This document shows positions 33,123 through 42,363 of a stretch of DNA of 64,000 nucleotides, piece by piece. This DNA is from Saccharopolyspora_D taberi (lineage in GTDB: Bacteria > Actinomycetota > Actinomycetes > Mycobacteriales > Pseudonocardiaceae): NCBI RefSeq assembly GCF_039534165.1, contig NZ_BAAAUX010000011.1, forward strand, positions 686,404 through 750,403, read 5' to 3'. A program made the translations under genes and the position numbers. Position 1 is the first letter of the stretch, and every line of letters starts with the position of its first letter. The notes under the pieces are model-generated. The model searched no databases. It worked only from the letters and a program-made list of their open reading frames with translations, and was not told where the DNA came from.

Positions 33123-35183
33123 TCACAGCCCGGCGCACTGGTCGTGAATCGACCCGCCCACTTCGTTGGCCCTGCCCGCGTTGACCGGTGCCGGACTGTT
33201 CGCCGCGCAGGACAGAGACCCGTCGATGGTGTTGCCCGCTATGACGATCGGACTGCTGCTGGTGTTGCCGCGCAATACCATCGCACCGCGGACCCGAAGA
33301 TCTTCGGCCCGCACAAGACCTTTCGTATCCTCGATCCTGATCCGATCGGATACTTCGCTCCGCGCCAGCCAGACTCCCGCCGCGCCCCGCGCATCGATCG
33401 GACCATCCACTGTGGAGTCGATGACGACCAGCACTGCCCCTGGCTTCACCCTCACCGGGCCTGACACCGAAGCGTTTCGCAGGCACAGCACACCATCCGC
33501 AACCTCCAGCGCAGGCTGAGGACCGCTCAGCGTCCGCGTGCAACTGGCGACCGGCACGGTCTTCGCGACCCGGTCCCTGCCACGATTGACGACGTCGAAG
33601 AACCCGCTCTTCACGCTCAACCGCTGGTAGCGCATGGTCAGCGCCGCGAGACGGGGCCGACCTGTCAGGACAGCGTGGTCAGCGCCGGTCACGATCTCCG
33701 CGGCATTCGGTGGATCGAGCTCGGCCGTGACCCGGTTGAGCGGATTCGACAGACCCATCAAAGTTCCGGGAGCGCTGGCAACGGTCCAATTGACCCGCGC
33801 CTGACCGGAAGACACGTCGAGCAGCGGTGAGTCGACGGACATCGAGTAGGGCGCGACCCCGGAAGGAACCGGCTCGTCATCCGTCGACTGGTCGATCGAC
33901 AGCGACGACGTGTCCGGGTCGATGTGCATCCGCTCGGTGTAGAGCCTGCGATCGGTCCCGGTCTTGGGCCTACCGTGGTGCACGTAGTACAGCTCCCGCG
34001 AATCCGGCGACGCGATCACGCTCCCGTGACCGGTGGAGTACATGCCCTTCCGCTCGTCCTGATGCAGCACGGGATTCGCGTCGCTCTTCGTCCACGGACC
34101 GAGCGGGCTGGGCGCGACGGCGTAGCCCACGCCGTAGTAGGCGTGCGCGTAGTTGTTCGCCGAATAGGTCAGGAAGTAGAGCGGCTTGCCGTCAGCGGTG
34201 CGGGTTCTGATCGCCGTCGAACCCTCGGCCCAGCGCCGGTTCTTCTTCTGCCCCTGGGACTCCTCGTAGTCGTTGACGTGCGCGTTCTCCCAGGGCTGCG
34301 GGTCGGAGCCGTAGTTGAGGATCGGCGTGAACCCGTCCTTGCGCACCAGCGGCGGATCGTTCGGCGCTCGGTTGGTGTTGCGGTAGCTCGGGTGGATCTC
34401 GGGCATCGTCGCGCCCGCGGGGTCGTCCCACCACTGCGAGGTCAGCTCAACGGCGTAGATGTTGGATTCCTCGATGTACTTGCCGAGCTCGTGGTCCCAC
34501 ACCCAGTTGCGGTAGGCGTTCCGGGAGAAGTACAGGTAGATCCGGCCGTCGTCGAAGAACACGTTCGGATCGATGAACGGGATGTAGGTGCCCAGCGGCG
34601 CGGTCATGCCCTCCTCCAGCGTGTCCGGGGGCTTGCGCTGGGTTTCGTCCATGATCAGGTTCACGTCGTGGTAGTTCGGGTCGTACGGGAAGTAGTCCAG
34701 CGGCCGGTCGGCGATGTTGCGGAACGGTCCGGTGGGCGAGTCCGCGACCGCCACGCCGATCTTGCTGGGTTCCTCGAAGTCCGCGTAGGTGAAGTGCTCG
34801 GCCACGCCCTCGCGCATGCGCGCGGAGTAGAACAGGAAGTACTTGCCGGTCCTGGCGTTGTGGTACACCTCGGGCGCCCAGAACCAGTCCCGCCCCCACT
34901 GCTGGTTCGCGTCCAGCGCGCCGCCCGGAATCCGCTGCCAGGTCGTGAGATCCGCCGAGCGGTAGATCGCGAAGTGGTGACCGGGGTCGGCGCCCTCGGT
35001 GGAGTAGGCGAAGTACTCCCCGCTCACGGGGTCGCGCAGCACGAACGGATCGGCACCGGGCAGCGAGGCGTCGTTGAAGTAGGTGGCGTTCGACGCGGGC
35101 TCGGGCGGATCGGCGTGCGACGCGGTCAACATGGCTCCGAGCAGAGCCGGTACGACCAGCAGAGCCCTCCGGATGCCGACCAC
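33123..35183 (-). CDS. secreted glycoside hydrolase family 43-like protein with C-terminal beta-rich domain
   Basis: A 686-residue exported protein. A signal peptide (residues 1-24) precedes a five-bladed-propeller GH43-type catalytic domain: base Asp in GADPFVLRDP (Asp45), the pKa-tuning Asp in FIDPNVFFDDG (about 206) and acid Glu in WAEGSTAI (about 318). GH43 enzymes are inverting arabinanases, arabinofuranosidases or xylosidases. From about residue 500 a second region of short repeated strands (CLRNASVSGPVRV, VLRGNTSSSPIVI, AGNTIDGSL) resembles a right-handed beta-helix, perhaps for glycan binding. GTG 35183 has AGGAGG ahead. It diverges from the S9 peptidase across a perfect dyad. Self-wall arabinan or plant arabinan are both possible targets. 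Confidence 0.83.
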   Translation of the reverse strand: MVGIRRALLVVPALLGAMLTASHADPPEPASNATYFNDASLPGADPFVLRDPVSGEYFAYSTEGADPGHHFAIYRSADLTTWQRIPGGALDANQQWGRDWFWAPEVYHNARTGKYFLFYSARMREGVAEHFTYADFEEPSKIGVAVADSPTGPFRNIADRPLDYFPYDPNYHDVNLIMDETQRKPPDTLEEGMTAPLGTYIPFIDPNVFFDDGRIYLYFSRNAYRNWVWDHELGKYIEESNIYAVELTSQWWDDPAGATMPEIHPSYRNTNRAPNDPPLVRKDGFTPILNYGSDPQPWENAHVNDYEESQGQKKNRRWAEGSTAIRTRTADGKPLYFLTYSANNYAHAYYGVGYAVAPSPLGPWTKSDANPVLHQDERKGMYSTGHGSVIASPDSRELYYVHHGRPKTGTDRRLYTERMHIDPDTSSLSIDQSTDDEPVPSGVAPYSMSVDSPLLDVSSGQARVNWTVASAPGTLMGLSNPLNRVTAELDPPNAAEIVTGADHAVLTGRPRLAALTMRYQRLSVKSGFFDVVNRGRDRVAKTVPVASCTRTLSGPQPALEVADGVLCLRNASVSGPVRVKPGAVLVVIDSTVDGPIDARGAAGVWLARSEVSDRIRIEDTKGLVRAEDLRVRGAMVLRGNTSSSPIVIAGNTIDGSLSCAANSPAPVNAGRANEVGGSIHDQCAGL

Positions 35184-35253
35184 GGATCCTCCTTTTTGCC
35201 TACGCAGGGTGAAAGCCGCTTCACGATCAGTTGACCTTCGCGGGTGGACTGCG

Positions 35254-35267
35254 GGGTGTCAACACCC
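35254..35267. promoter_or_regulatory. 14-bp perfect dyad between the GH43 and S9 peptidase genes
   Basis: GGGTGT-CA-ACACCC sits in the divergent region, 71 bp from the GH43 start and 63 bp from the peptidase start. A TTGACC at 35231-35236 lies 17 bp upstream on the plus strand, so a protein bound here could block the peptidase promoter. Confidence 0.45.
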
Positions 35268-35329
35268 AGAGTTGGGAGGACCAAACCCTGATTCCCCATC
35301 TGGCCTATTCACCTGGCAGGCTGACGCGT

Positions 35330-37414
35330 ATGCCGTCTGCACAGTCCTTCCCCCGCCGCAGCGCCCGGACCCAGGGCTTCACCCTCGGCGCACCCAGGAA
35401 CTTCACCGTGTCCGGCGACGGCTCGTCGGTGCTGTTCCTCCGGTCGGCCAGCGGCACCGACCGCCGCAACGCGCTGTACTCGCTGTCGACCACCTCGGGT
35501 ACGGAACAGCTGCTCGCCGATCCCTCGGCGTTGCAGGCCCGGGAAACCGTTTCCCCCGAGGAGCAGGCCCGGCGCGAACGGACCCGGGAACGGGGCAGCG
35601 GCATCACCGGCTACGCGACGGACCGCGAGGTCGCCCAGGCCGTGTTCGCGTTGTCGGGGCAGTTGTTCCTCGTCGACGTCCGCGCCGCCGAGGTCCGGGA
35701 GCTCCCGGCCCGGCAGCCGGTCGCCGACCCCCGGCTCGACCCGGACGGCAACGCCGTCGCGTACCTGTCCGGCGGCGAACTCCGCGTCATCAGCACCGAC
35801 GGCTCGGGCGACCGCGCGCTCGCGGTGCCGGACAGCGACAACGTCACCTGGGGTGCGGCGGAGTTCATCGCGGCCGAGGAGATGAACCGCTACCGCGGGT
35901 ACTGGTGGTCGCCGGATGGCACGGCGATTCTCGCCGCGCGGGTGGACGAAACGCCGGTCTCGCACTGGTACCTGGGAGACCCGGCCGACCCGTCCCGCGC
36001 GCCACTTCCGATGCGCTACCCGGCCGCCGGTGAGGCCAACGCCGAGGTGGCGCTGGCGTTGTTCAGCCTCGGCGGCGACCGCACCGACGTCGAGTGGGAC
36101 CGGACCGCGTTCCCGTACCTCGTGGCCGCGCACTGGTCGGGCCACGGCAGCCCGCTGATCACCGTGCAGAGCCGCGACCAGCGGACGCAGCTGGTCCTCG
36201 CCGTCGACCCGGCGACCGGGGCGACCGCGGAGATCCACCGTGACACCGACCCGCACTGGGTCGAGATCAAGCCGGGCTGGCCCGCCTGGAACCGCCGTGG
36301 CGAGCTGGTCCGGATCAGCGCCCAGGACGGCGCGTACCGGCTGGTCGTCGGCGACCAGCCCTGGACGCCGACGACGCTGCAGGTGCGGGCCGTGCTCGAC
36401 ATCGCCGACGACGTACTGATCTCAGCGTCCGAGGACGACCCCGCCGAGATCCACGTCTACCGCGTCACCGCCGAGGGCGCGCACCGCGTCACCGACACCC
36501 CGGGCGTGCACACGGCGACCCGATCCGGCCAGGTCCTGGTCATCGGCACCGCCGACTTCGACGAGCCGCGCACCCGTTTCCGCGTGCACGTCGGCGAGCA
36601 GCAGGTCGCCGAGGTCAGCTCCCGCGCCGAGGACCCGGGCGTGGCCCTCAACGTCGAACTCCTCCGCCTCGGCGAGCGCAGGCTGCGCAGCGCGCTGCTC
36701 CTGCCCAGCGGCTACCGGCCCGAGCACGGCAAGCTGCCGGTGCTGCTCGACCCCTACGGCGGACCGCAGGCGCAGCGCGTGCTCGCCCGCCAGCAGGGCT
36801 ACCTGACCTCCCAGTGGTTCGCCGACCAGGGCTTCGCCGTCCTGGTGACCGACGGGCGCGGCATGACCGGCCGCGGCCCCGACTGGGACCGCGCGATCGC
36901 GGGCAACCTCGCAGGCCCGCCGCTGGAGGACCAGGTCGACGCGCTGCACGCGGCCGCGCAGCAGCGCCCCGAGCTCGACCTGGACCGGGTCGCCATCCGC
37001 GGCTGGTCGTTCGGCGGCTACCTCGCGGCCCTCGCCGTGCTGCGCAGGCCGGACGTCTTCCACGCCGCGATCGCCGGCGCCTCGGTCTGCGACTGGCGCC
37101 TCTACGACACCCACTACACCGAGCGCTATCTCGGCAACCCGAACGACGATCCCGCGGTCTACGAAGCGAACTCGCTTATGTCCGACGCCGCGAAGCTCGA
37201 CCGCCCGCTGCTGCTGATCCACGGCACGGTCGACGACAACGTGGTGCTCGCACACTCCCTGCGGCTCTCGGCCGCGCTGACCGCTGCGGCCCGGCCGCAC
37301 ACCCTGCTCCCGCTTCCTGGTGTCAGCCACATGCCCACCGACGAGAGCACCACGGAGAACCTGCTGCTGCTTCAGGTGGACTTCCTGCGCAGGACGCTGC
37401 CCGCCGCGAAGTGA
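35330..37414 (+). CDS. S9-family prolyl oligopeptidase/dipeptidyl-peptidase IV-like protein
   Basis: A 694-residue serine peptidase. An N-terminal beta-propeller (to about residue 440; DPP IV-like, including the acidic AAEEMNRYRGYWWSPDG loop, whose two Glu hold the substrate N-terminus) is followed by an alpha/beta-hydrolase domain with nucleophile Ser in GWSFGGY (about 561), Asp in HGTVDDNVV (about 634) and His in GVSHMPTDES (about 665). It would cut X-Pro dipeptides from peptide N-termini, probably in the cytoplasm since no signal peptide is seen. I chose ATG 35330; the frame back to 35231 crosses the operator dyad. Confidence 0.92.
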   Translation: MPSAQSFPRRSARTQGFTLGAPRNFTVSGDGSSVLFLRSASGTDRRNALYSLSTTSGTEQLLADPSALQARETVSPEEQARRERTRERGSGITGYATDREVAQAVFALSGQLFLVDVRAAEVRELPARQPVADPRLDPDGNAVAYLSGGELRVISTDGSGDRALAVPDSDNVTWGAAEFIAAEEMNRYRGYWWSPDGTAILAARVDETPVSHWYLGDPADPSRAPLPMRYPAAGEANAEVALALFSLGGDRTDVEWDRTAFPYLVAAHWSGHGSPLITVQSRDQRTQLVLAVDPATGATAEIHRDTDPHWVEIKPGWPAWNRRGELVRISAQDGAYRLVVGDQPWTPTTLQVRAVLDIADDVLISASEDDPAEIHVYRVTAEGAHRVTDTPGVHTATRSGQVLVIGTADFDEPRTRFRVHVGEQQVAEVSSRAEDPGVALNVELLRLGERRLRSALLLPSGYRPEHGKLPVLLDPYGGPQAQRVLARQQGYLTSQWFADQGFAVLVTDGRGMTGRGPDWDRAIAGNLAGPPLEDQVDALHAAAQQRPELDLDRVAIRGWSFGGYLAALAVLRRPDVFHAAIAGASVCDWRLYDTHYTERYLGNPNDDPAVYEANSLMSDAAKLDRPLLLIHGTVDDNVVLAHSLRLSAALTAAARPHTLLPLPGVSHMPTDESTTENLLLLQVDFLRRTLPAAK

Positions 37415-37445
37415 AGCCGCCGCGAGGCAAGCCCTCGCGGCGGCT
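37415..37445. terminator. bidirectional hairpin terminator
   Basis: A perfect 13-bp stem (AGCCGCCGCGAGG at 37415-37427, complement 37433-37445) with a 5-base loop directly follows the S9 peptidase stop and lies five bases from the end of the converging aldo-keto reductase gene. Confidence 0.85.
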
Positions 37446-37450
37446 CGCCG

Positions 37451-38284
37451 TCACAGGATTTCGAGCGGAACCGCGTGTCCCGGAGCCGGGAACCGGGCAT
37501 CCAGCGCGGCCAGATCCTCCTCGGACAGCTCGATCTCTAGGGCAGCGTGGTTCTGCTCGACGTGCTCCTCCGAAGCGGCCTTCGGGATCGCGCACACCCC
37601 TTCGGACGCGAGCACCCAGGCGATCGCGACCTGGGCCGGGGTGGCGGAATGCCGGTCGGCGATCCGGCCGAGCTCCGAGTCGCCCAGCAACCGCCCCTGC
37701 TCGATCGGCGAGTACGCCATCACCGGCAGCTCCTGCTGCCTGCACCACGGCAGCAGGTCGTACTCGATGCCGCGCCGGGTCAGGTTGTAGAGCACCTGGT
37801 TGGTCGCGATCGCCCGCCCCAGCTCGTGTTCCCACAGCTCCCGCAGGTCGCCCGGATCGAAGTTGCTCACCCCGAAGTACCGGATCTTCCCGCTGTCCCG
37901 CAGCCCCTCGAACGCCTCCAGCGTCTCGGCCAGCGGGGTGCCACCACGCCAGTGGAGCAGGTACAGGTCGATGTGGTCGGTGCCGAGCCGACGCAGGCTG
38001 CGCTCGCACGCCTCGACCGTTCCCCGCCTGCTTGCGTTGTGCGGGAACACCTTGCTGACCAGGAACACCTCGTCCCGGCGCCCGCTCATCGCCGCGCCGA
38101 CGACTTCCTCGGCGCCGCCGTTGCCGTACATCTCCGCGGTGTCGATCAGGCCGACGCCCAGGTCCAGGCCCCGGCGCAGCGCCGCGACCTCCGTGTCCCG
38201 CGCCGAACTCCGCTCGCCCATGCCCCAGGTGCCCTGCCCCAGAACCGGCAGGTCACCGCCGCCGGGCAGCCGCAGGTGTCGCAT
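37451..38284 (-). CDS. aldo-keto reductase
   Basis: A 277-residue NADPH-dependent TIM-barrel oxidoreductase of the AKR superfamily. The catalytic tetrad is visible: Asp and Tyr in GLIDTAEMYGNG, Lys in FLVSKVFPHN and His in LYLLHWRG. The C-terminal cofactor region reads AIPKAASEEHVEQN. It resembles E. coli YdbC/YeaE-type small-carbonyl reductases; the substrate is unknown. The ATG at 38284 is chosen because the protein then begins at the family's first strand; a longer frame to 38500 overlaps the histidine kinase. No operon partner is obvious. Confidence 0.9.
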   Translation of the reverse strand: MRHLRLPGGGDLPVLGQGTWGMGERSSARDTEVAALRRGLDLGVGLIDTAEMYGNGGAEEVVGAAMSGRRDEVFLVSKVFPHNASRRGTVEACERSLRRLGTDHIDLYLLHWRGGTPLAETLEAFEGLRDSGKIRYFGVSNFDPGDLRELWEHELGRAIATNQVLYNLTRRGIEYDLLPWCRQQELPVMAYSPIEQGRLLGDSELGRIADRHSATPAQVAIAWVLASEGVCAIPKAASEEHVEQNHAALEIELSEEDLAALDARFPAPGHAVPLEIL

Positions 38285-38354
38285 CGTGTCGCACACTCCG
38301 CTTCTCGAATCGATCAACAGCTGGTGCCGGGCGCACCCGCACAGCCTAAACAGC

Positions 38355-39449
38355 TCAGCGCGGTCCCTGCGGAAGCACGGCGACCAGCTCGAACCCGCCT
38401 CCGGCCGCCGACTGCACCTCGAGCTCGCCACCGGCCATCTGCACCCGCTCGGACAGGCCCGCCAGGCCCGACCCGCCGGAACCGACGTCGACCGCGTCAC
38501 CCCGGCCCGCGCCGTTGACCACCGAGACCCGCAACCGCCCCGCGCGCTCCTCCAAGCGCACCGTCACGTCCGCGCCCGGCGCGTGCTTCGAGACGTTCGT
38601 CAGCGCCTCCTGCACTACCCGGTACGCCGCACGTTCCACACCCGCCGCGAACTCCAGGCTCCCGCCGATCTCGTCGTACAACTCGACGGAAAGCCCGGCC
38701 TGACGAGCGCGCGCGACCAGCTCCGGGATCGCGCGCAGGCTCACGCTGTTCGGCTGGCCCGCGCCGGACAGCCCGAGCGTCGTGCGCATCTCGTCCAGCG
38801 CCTGCTTGGCCAGACCGCGCAACCGGCCCGCGGACTCCTGGGTCTCCGGCTCCCCGCTGGTCGCGGCGAGCGCGGCCGACTCGACCGCGATCAACGTGAC
38901 GTGGTGGCCGACCGCGTCGTGGATCTCCCGCGCGATCCTCGCGCGCTCCTCGGCCCGCGCGGTCTCCTCCTTGGCCTCCAGCTCCGCCGCGGTCGCCTCC
39001 CGCAGCTGCCGCAGGCTCTCGGTGAGCTGGTGCCGCGTGGTCACCAACGCGCCCAGCGCCACCGGCGCACCCGCCGCGAACACCACGAAGCTCACCGTCA
39101 GCACGATCGCAGGCAGCGTCAACGACTGCTGGACCAGAACCGGCGTCACCGCCGCCACCAGCACCAGCAGCACCCCGCCGACCTGCCAGCGGAAATGCGG
39201 ACGCGCCCGGCCAAAAGCGAACAGCGCCACCACACCCGGCGCCCACCCCAGACCACCGACGAACGCGGGCAGGCACAGCAACAGCACCAGACGCGGCCAC
39301 CAGTGCCGCAACGGCAGCACAGCACAGGCGGACAGGGCGGACACCAGCGAGTACGACGAACCGCCGTCGGAGAAGAGCACCACCAGAGCCGGGACGACGA
39401 TGACGAGGACCTCGCCCGGAACCCGCCGCCAGGTCTTGCCCGTCACCAC
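38355..39449 (-). CDS. two-component sensor histidine kinase, NarL/DesK type
   Basis: A 364-residue membrane kinase. Four to five hydrophobic helices fill the first 140 residues with no sizeable extracytoplasmic loop, so it likely senses a membrane or intramembrane signal. A coiled coil follows, then the HisKA_3 box ARIAREIHDAVGHH with the phosphorylatable His near residue 175, and an HATPase_c domain with QEALTNVSKHAPG and GSGLAGLSERV. It overlaps the response regulator upstream by 7 bp, and the pair is surely one two-component system. Its signal and regulon are unknown. Confidence 0.93.
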   Translation of the reverse strand: MVTGKTWRRVPGEVLVIVVPALVVLFSDGGSSYSLVSALSACAVLPLRHWWPRLVLLLCLPAFVGGLGWAPGVVALFAFGRARPHFRWQVGGVLLVLVAAVTPVLVQQSLTLPAIVLTVSFVVFAAGAPVALGALVTTRHQLTESLRQLREATAAELEAKEETARAEERARIAREIHDAVGHHVTLIAVESAALAATSGEPETQESAGRLRGLAKQALDEMRTTLGLSGAGQPNSVSLRAIPELVARARQAGLSVELYDEIGGSLEFAAGVERAAYRVVQEALTNVSKHAPGADVTVRLEERAGRLRVSVVNGAGRGDAVDVGSGGSGLAGLSERVQMAGGELEVQSAAGGGFELVAVLPQGPR

Positions 39450-40141
39450 CGCGTGCCGCTCCCGGAACCCGCGACCCGCTGCGCGATCAACGCGGCCTGC
39501 ACCCGGTTCTCCGCACCGAGCTTGCCGAGCACAGTGGACACGTAGCTCTTGACGGTCGCCTCGGTCAGCCCCAGCCGCTCACCCACGTCGGCGTTGGAAC
39601 GCCCGTCTGCCAGCAGGAACAACACCTGCCGCTCCCGCGCGGACAACGTCCGCACCAGACGCGCTTCCTCAGCGCTGTCGCCGAAGCTGCGGAACCGCGG
39701 CAGCAGCCGGGCCGTGATGCGCGGATCGAGCACCGCGCCACCCGCGGCCAGATCGATCACCGCGCGCACGAGCACGGCCGGATCCGCGTCCTTGAGCAGG
39801 AACCCGTTCGCCCCCAGTCGCAACGCCTCGGCGACGTAGTCGTCCAGGTCGAACGTGGTCAGCACGGCCGCGATCGGCGGATCGGGCAGCATCCGCAGGT
39901 CCCGCAGCGCCGTCAGCCCGTCCTTGCCCGGCATCTGAACATCGACCAGTGCCACGTCCGGACGGTGCCCCCGCACCGCCGTCAGCAGTTCCGCGCCGTT
40001 GCTCGCCTCGGCCACGACCCGGATGCGTCCCCCCTGCTCGAGCAGCACGCGCAGGCCACGCCTGAGCATCGCCTCGTCATCGGCCAGAACCAGCCGGATC
40101 GGGCGGGCCGCCGACGAACCGCCGGTCTCCCCGCTCACCAC
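39443..40141 (-). CDS. NarL/LuxR-type response regulator
   Basis: A 232-residue regulator, partner of the kinase downstream. The receiver domain has acidic pair ADDEAML, phosphoacceptor Asp in VALVDVQMPG (about residue 67), Thr in VLTTFDLDDY and Lys in FLLKDAD. The C-terminal LuxR helix-turn-helix reads LSARERQVLFLLADGRSN and GLTEATVKSYVSTVLGKL. Two adjacent GTG codons follow GGGGAGG; the first is used here. Family members bind dimeric sites and often regulate antibiotic or envelope-stress genes, but no target is apparent in the window. Confidence 0.93.
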   Translation of the reverse strand: MVSGETGGSSAARPIRLVLADDEAMLRRGLRVLLEQGGRIRVVAEASNGAELLTAVRGHRPDVALVDVQMPGKDGLTALRDLRMLPDPPIAAVLTTFDLDDYVAEALRLGANGFLLKDADPAVLVRAVIDLAAGGAVLDPRITARLLPRFRSFGDSAEEARLVRTLSARERQVLFLLADGRSNADVGERLGLTEATVKSYVSTVLGKLGAENRVQAALIAQRVAGSGSGTRW

Positions 40142-40210
40142 TCGTCACCTCCCCTGTTCCGAGGGCTGGCCGAAAGCCTACTGGGATGCTCGGCAGGCGG
40201 CCCGGGGAGA

Positions 40211-41653
40211 TCAGCGACGACCGCTCTTCGCGCCCTTGCGCTCCCGCACCCGGACCGAGATCCGCACCGGGCTGCCGGTGAACCCGAAGGTCTCCCGGAA
40301 CTTGCGCTCCAGGAACCGCCGGTACCCGGCCTCCAGGAAACCGGTGGTGAACAGCACCAGTGTCGGCGGACGCGGGTGGGCCTGGGTGGCGAACAGGATC
40401 TTCGGCTGCTTGCCGCCGCGCACCGGCGGCGGATTGGCCGCGACCAGGTCCGACAGCCAGGAGTTGAGCTGACCGGTCGGAATCCGGGTGTCCCAGGACG
40501 CCAGCGCCGTGCGCAGCGTCGGCGCCAGCTTCGCCACCGCCCGGCCGGTCTGCGCCGAGACGTTGACCCGCTCCGCCCAGCGCACCCGCACCAGCTCGCG
40601 GTCGATCTCCTTCTCCAGCTGGTGCCTGCGGTCCTCGTCGACCAGGTCCCACTTGTTGTAGGCGATGACCAGCGCCCGGCCCGCCTCGACGACCATCGTG
40701 AACACCCGCAGGTCCTGCTCGCTCAGCGGCTCCGAGGCGTCGACCAGCACGATCGCCACCTCGGCCGCCTCGATCGCGGCCTTGGTGCGCAGCGAGGCGT
40801 AGTACTCGGTGCCGCTGGCGGTCTTGACCCGCTTGCGCAGGCCCGCGGTGTCGACGAACCGCCACACCTCGCCGTCGAGCTCGACCAGCGAGTCGACCGG
40901 GTCCACGGTCGTGCCGGCCACGTCGTCGACGACCGCGCGCAGCTCACCGGTCAGCCGGTTGAGCAGGCTGGACTTGCCGACGTTGGGCTTGCCGACCAGC
41001 GCCACCCGGCGCGGCCCGCCGGTCGCGCCGAACTCCTCGCGCGGGGTGTCCGGGAAGGTGTCGAGGATCCTGTCCAGCAGGTCGCCCGAACCGCGGCCGT
41101 GCAGACCGCTGACCGGCATCGGCTCGCCAAGGCCCAGCGACCACAGCGTGTGCGCCTCGGCCATTGTCCGCTCGTCGTCGACCTTGTTCGCGGCCACCAG
41201 CACCGGCCGCTTCGAGCGCCGCAGCACCTTGGCCACGGCTTCCTCGGTCGCGGTCGCGCCGACCTGCGCGTCGACCACCAGCAACACCGCGTCGGCGGTC
41301 GACATCGCCATCTCGGCCTGCGCCGCCACCGCGGCCTGCAGGCCCTTCGCGTCGGGCTCCCAGCCGCCGGTGTCGACGACGGTGAACCGCCTGCCGTTCC
41401 ACAGCGCGTCGTAGGCGACCCGGTCCCGGGTCACGCCGGGCACGTCCTGCACGACCGCCTCCCGGCGGCCGAGCAGCCGGTTGACCAGCGTCGACTTGCC
41501 CACGTTGGGGCGGCCGACCACGGCCAGGACCGGTTGGGGCGTCGGCGCGGATTCGTCCTCGGGCAGGCCGGCCTCGTCGAACTGGGCCCATTCGGCCTCG
41601 TCGGTCCACGTGCCGTCCAGACCGGAACCGCCCGCCAGCGACTCGTCGGTCAC
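40211..41653 (-). CDS. der: ribosome-assembly GTPase Der (EngA)
   Basis: A 480-residue essential GTPase with two tandem G domains, needed for 50S subunit maturation. First G domain: GRPNVGKS at residues 47-54, DTGG and NKVD; second: GKPNVGKS near residue 220, DTAG and NKWD. A KH-like C-terminal domain follows, ending in basic residues. The first 40 residues are an acidic extension (MTDESLAGG...EDES) typical of actinobacterial Der. It is the last gene of the cmk-plsC-der group, 17 bp after plsC. GTG start with GAGAGG upstream. Confidence 0.96.
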   Translation of the reverse strand: MTDESLAGGSGLDGTWTDEAEWAQFDEAGLPEDESAPTPQPVLAVVGRPNVGKSTLVNRLLGRREAVVQDVPGVTRDRVAYDALWNGRRFTVVDTGGWEPDAKGLQAAVAAQAEMAMSTADAVLLVVDAQVGATATEEAVAKVLRRSKRPVLVAANKVDDERTMAEAHTLWSLGLGEPMPVSGLHGRGSGDLLDRILDTFPDTPREEFGATGGPRRVALVGKPNVGKSSLLNRLTGELRAVVDDVAGTTVDPVDSLVELDGEVWRFVDTAGLRKRVKTASGTEYYASLRTKAAIEAAEVAIVLVDASEPLSEQDLRVFTMVVEAGRALVIAYNKWDLVDEDRRHQLEKEIDRELVRVRWAERVNVSAQTGRAVAKLAPTLRTALASWDTRIPTGQLNSWLSDLVAANPPPVRGGKQPKILFATQAHPRPPTLVLFTTGFLEAGYRRFLERKFRETFGFTGSPVRISVRVRERKGAKSGRR

Positions 41654-41670
41654 GCTCTCGTTCCTCTCGT

Positions 41671-42363
41671 CTAAGTCTTGTCAGGTGCAGCGACCAGCCG
41701 ATCCAGCTCGGCGATCAGCTCCACCAGTTCCGTGCGCACCCGCTCGGTCGCCGCGGTCAGCCCCGCGCGCCCCTTCGCGTCCGGCAGCACCACGGGCTCG
41801 CCGAACAGCACATCGACCCTGGGGAAAAGCCTACGTCCCCGCCCCTCCGGACGTCGCGTGCCCCGGCACGCCACCGGCAGCACCACGGCGCCCGCCGACC
41901 GGGCCAGCCAGGCCGCACCGTGCTGCGCCTGCGTCACTTCCCCACCGCGCGTGCCCTCCGGGAACACGCCGACGAGCCCGCCGGCGCGCAGCACCCGCAC
42001 GGCCGCCAGCAGCGGTGTGCGGTCGGGCTCGCCGCGGCGGACCGACAGCTGCCCGATCCGGCGGAGGAACCAGCCCAGCGCGCCGCGGAACATCTCGTGC
42101 TTGATCAGGAACACCGCGGTGCGCGGGATCATTCCGAACAGCAGCGGACCGTCGAGCAGCGAACTGTGGTTGGCGACCAGCACGACCGGCCCCGACCGCG
42201 GGATCCGCTCCGCGTGGTGGATCCGCACCCGGAACGGCAGCCGCACGAACAAGATCGAGATCCACTGGCCGATGCGGTGCAGCAGGCGCGAGGAGCCCTC
42301 CGGCAGCGTTCCCGCTGTGTCCGGGCCGGGATTCGGCGACTTGGCCGTGGGTTCGGCACTCAT
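41671..42363 (-). CDS. 1-acylglycerol-3-phosphate acyltransferase (PlsC family)
   Basis: A 230-residue membrane-associated acyltransferase that would make phosphatidic acid from lysophosphatidate. The HX4D catalytic motif is NHSSLLDGPL, the substrate Arg lies after it and the glycerophosphate-binding block reads FPEGTRGG. One hydrophobic segment near residue 40 provides a membrane anchor. It is inserted between cmk and der, and its ATG overlaps the cmk stop (ATGA), so it is translated with cmk. Mycobacteria lack it at this place. Confidence 0.92.
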   Translation of the reverse strand: MSAEPTAKSPNPGPDTAGTLPEGSSRLLHRIGQWISILFVRLPFRVRIHHAERIPRSGPVVLVANHSSLLDGPLLFGMIPRTAVFLIKHEMFRGALGWFLRRIGQLSVRRGEPDRTPLLAAVRVLRAGGLVGVFPEGTRGGEVTQAQHGAAWLARSAGAVVLPVACRGTRRPEGRGRRLFPRVDVLFGEPVVLPDAKGRAGLTAATERVRTELVELIAELDRLVAAPDKT

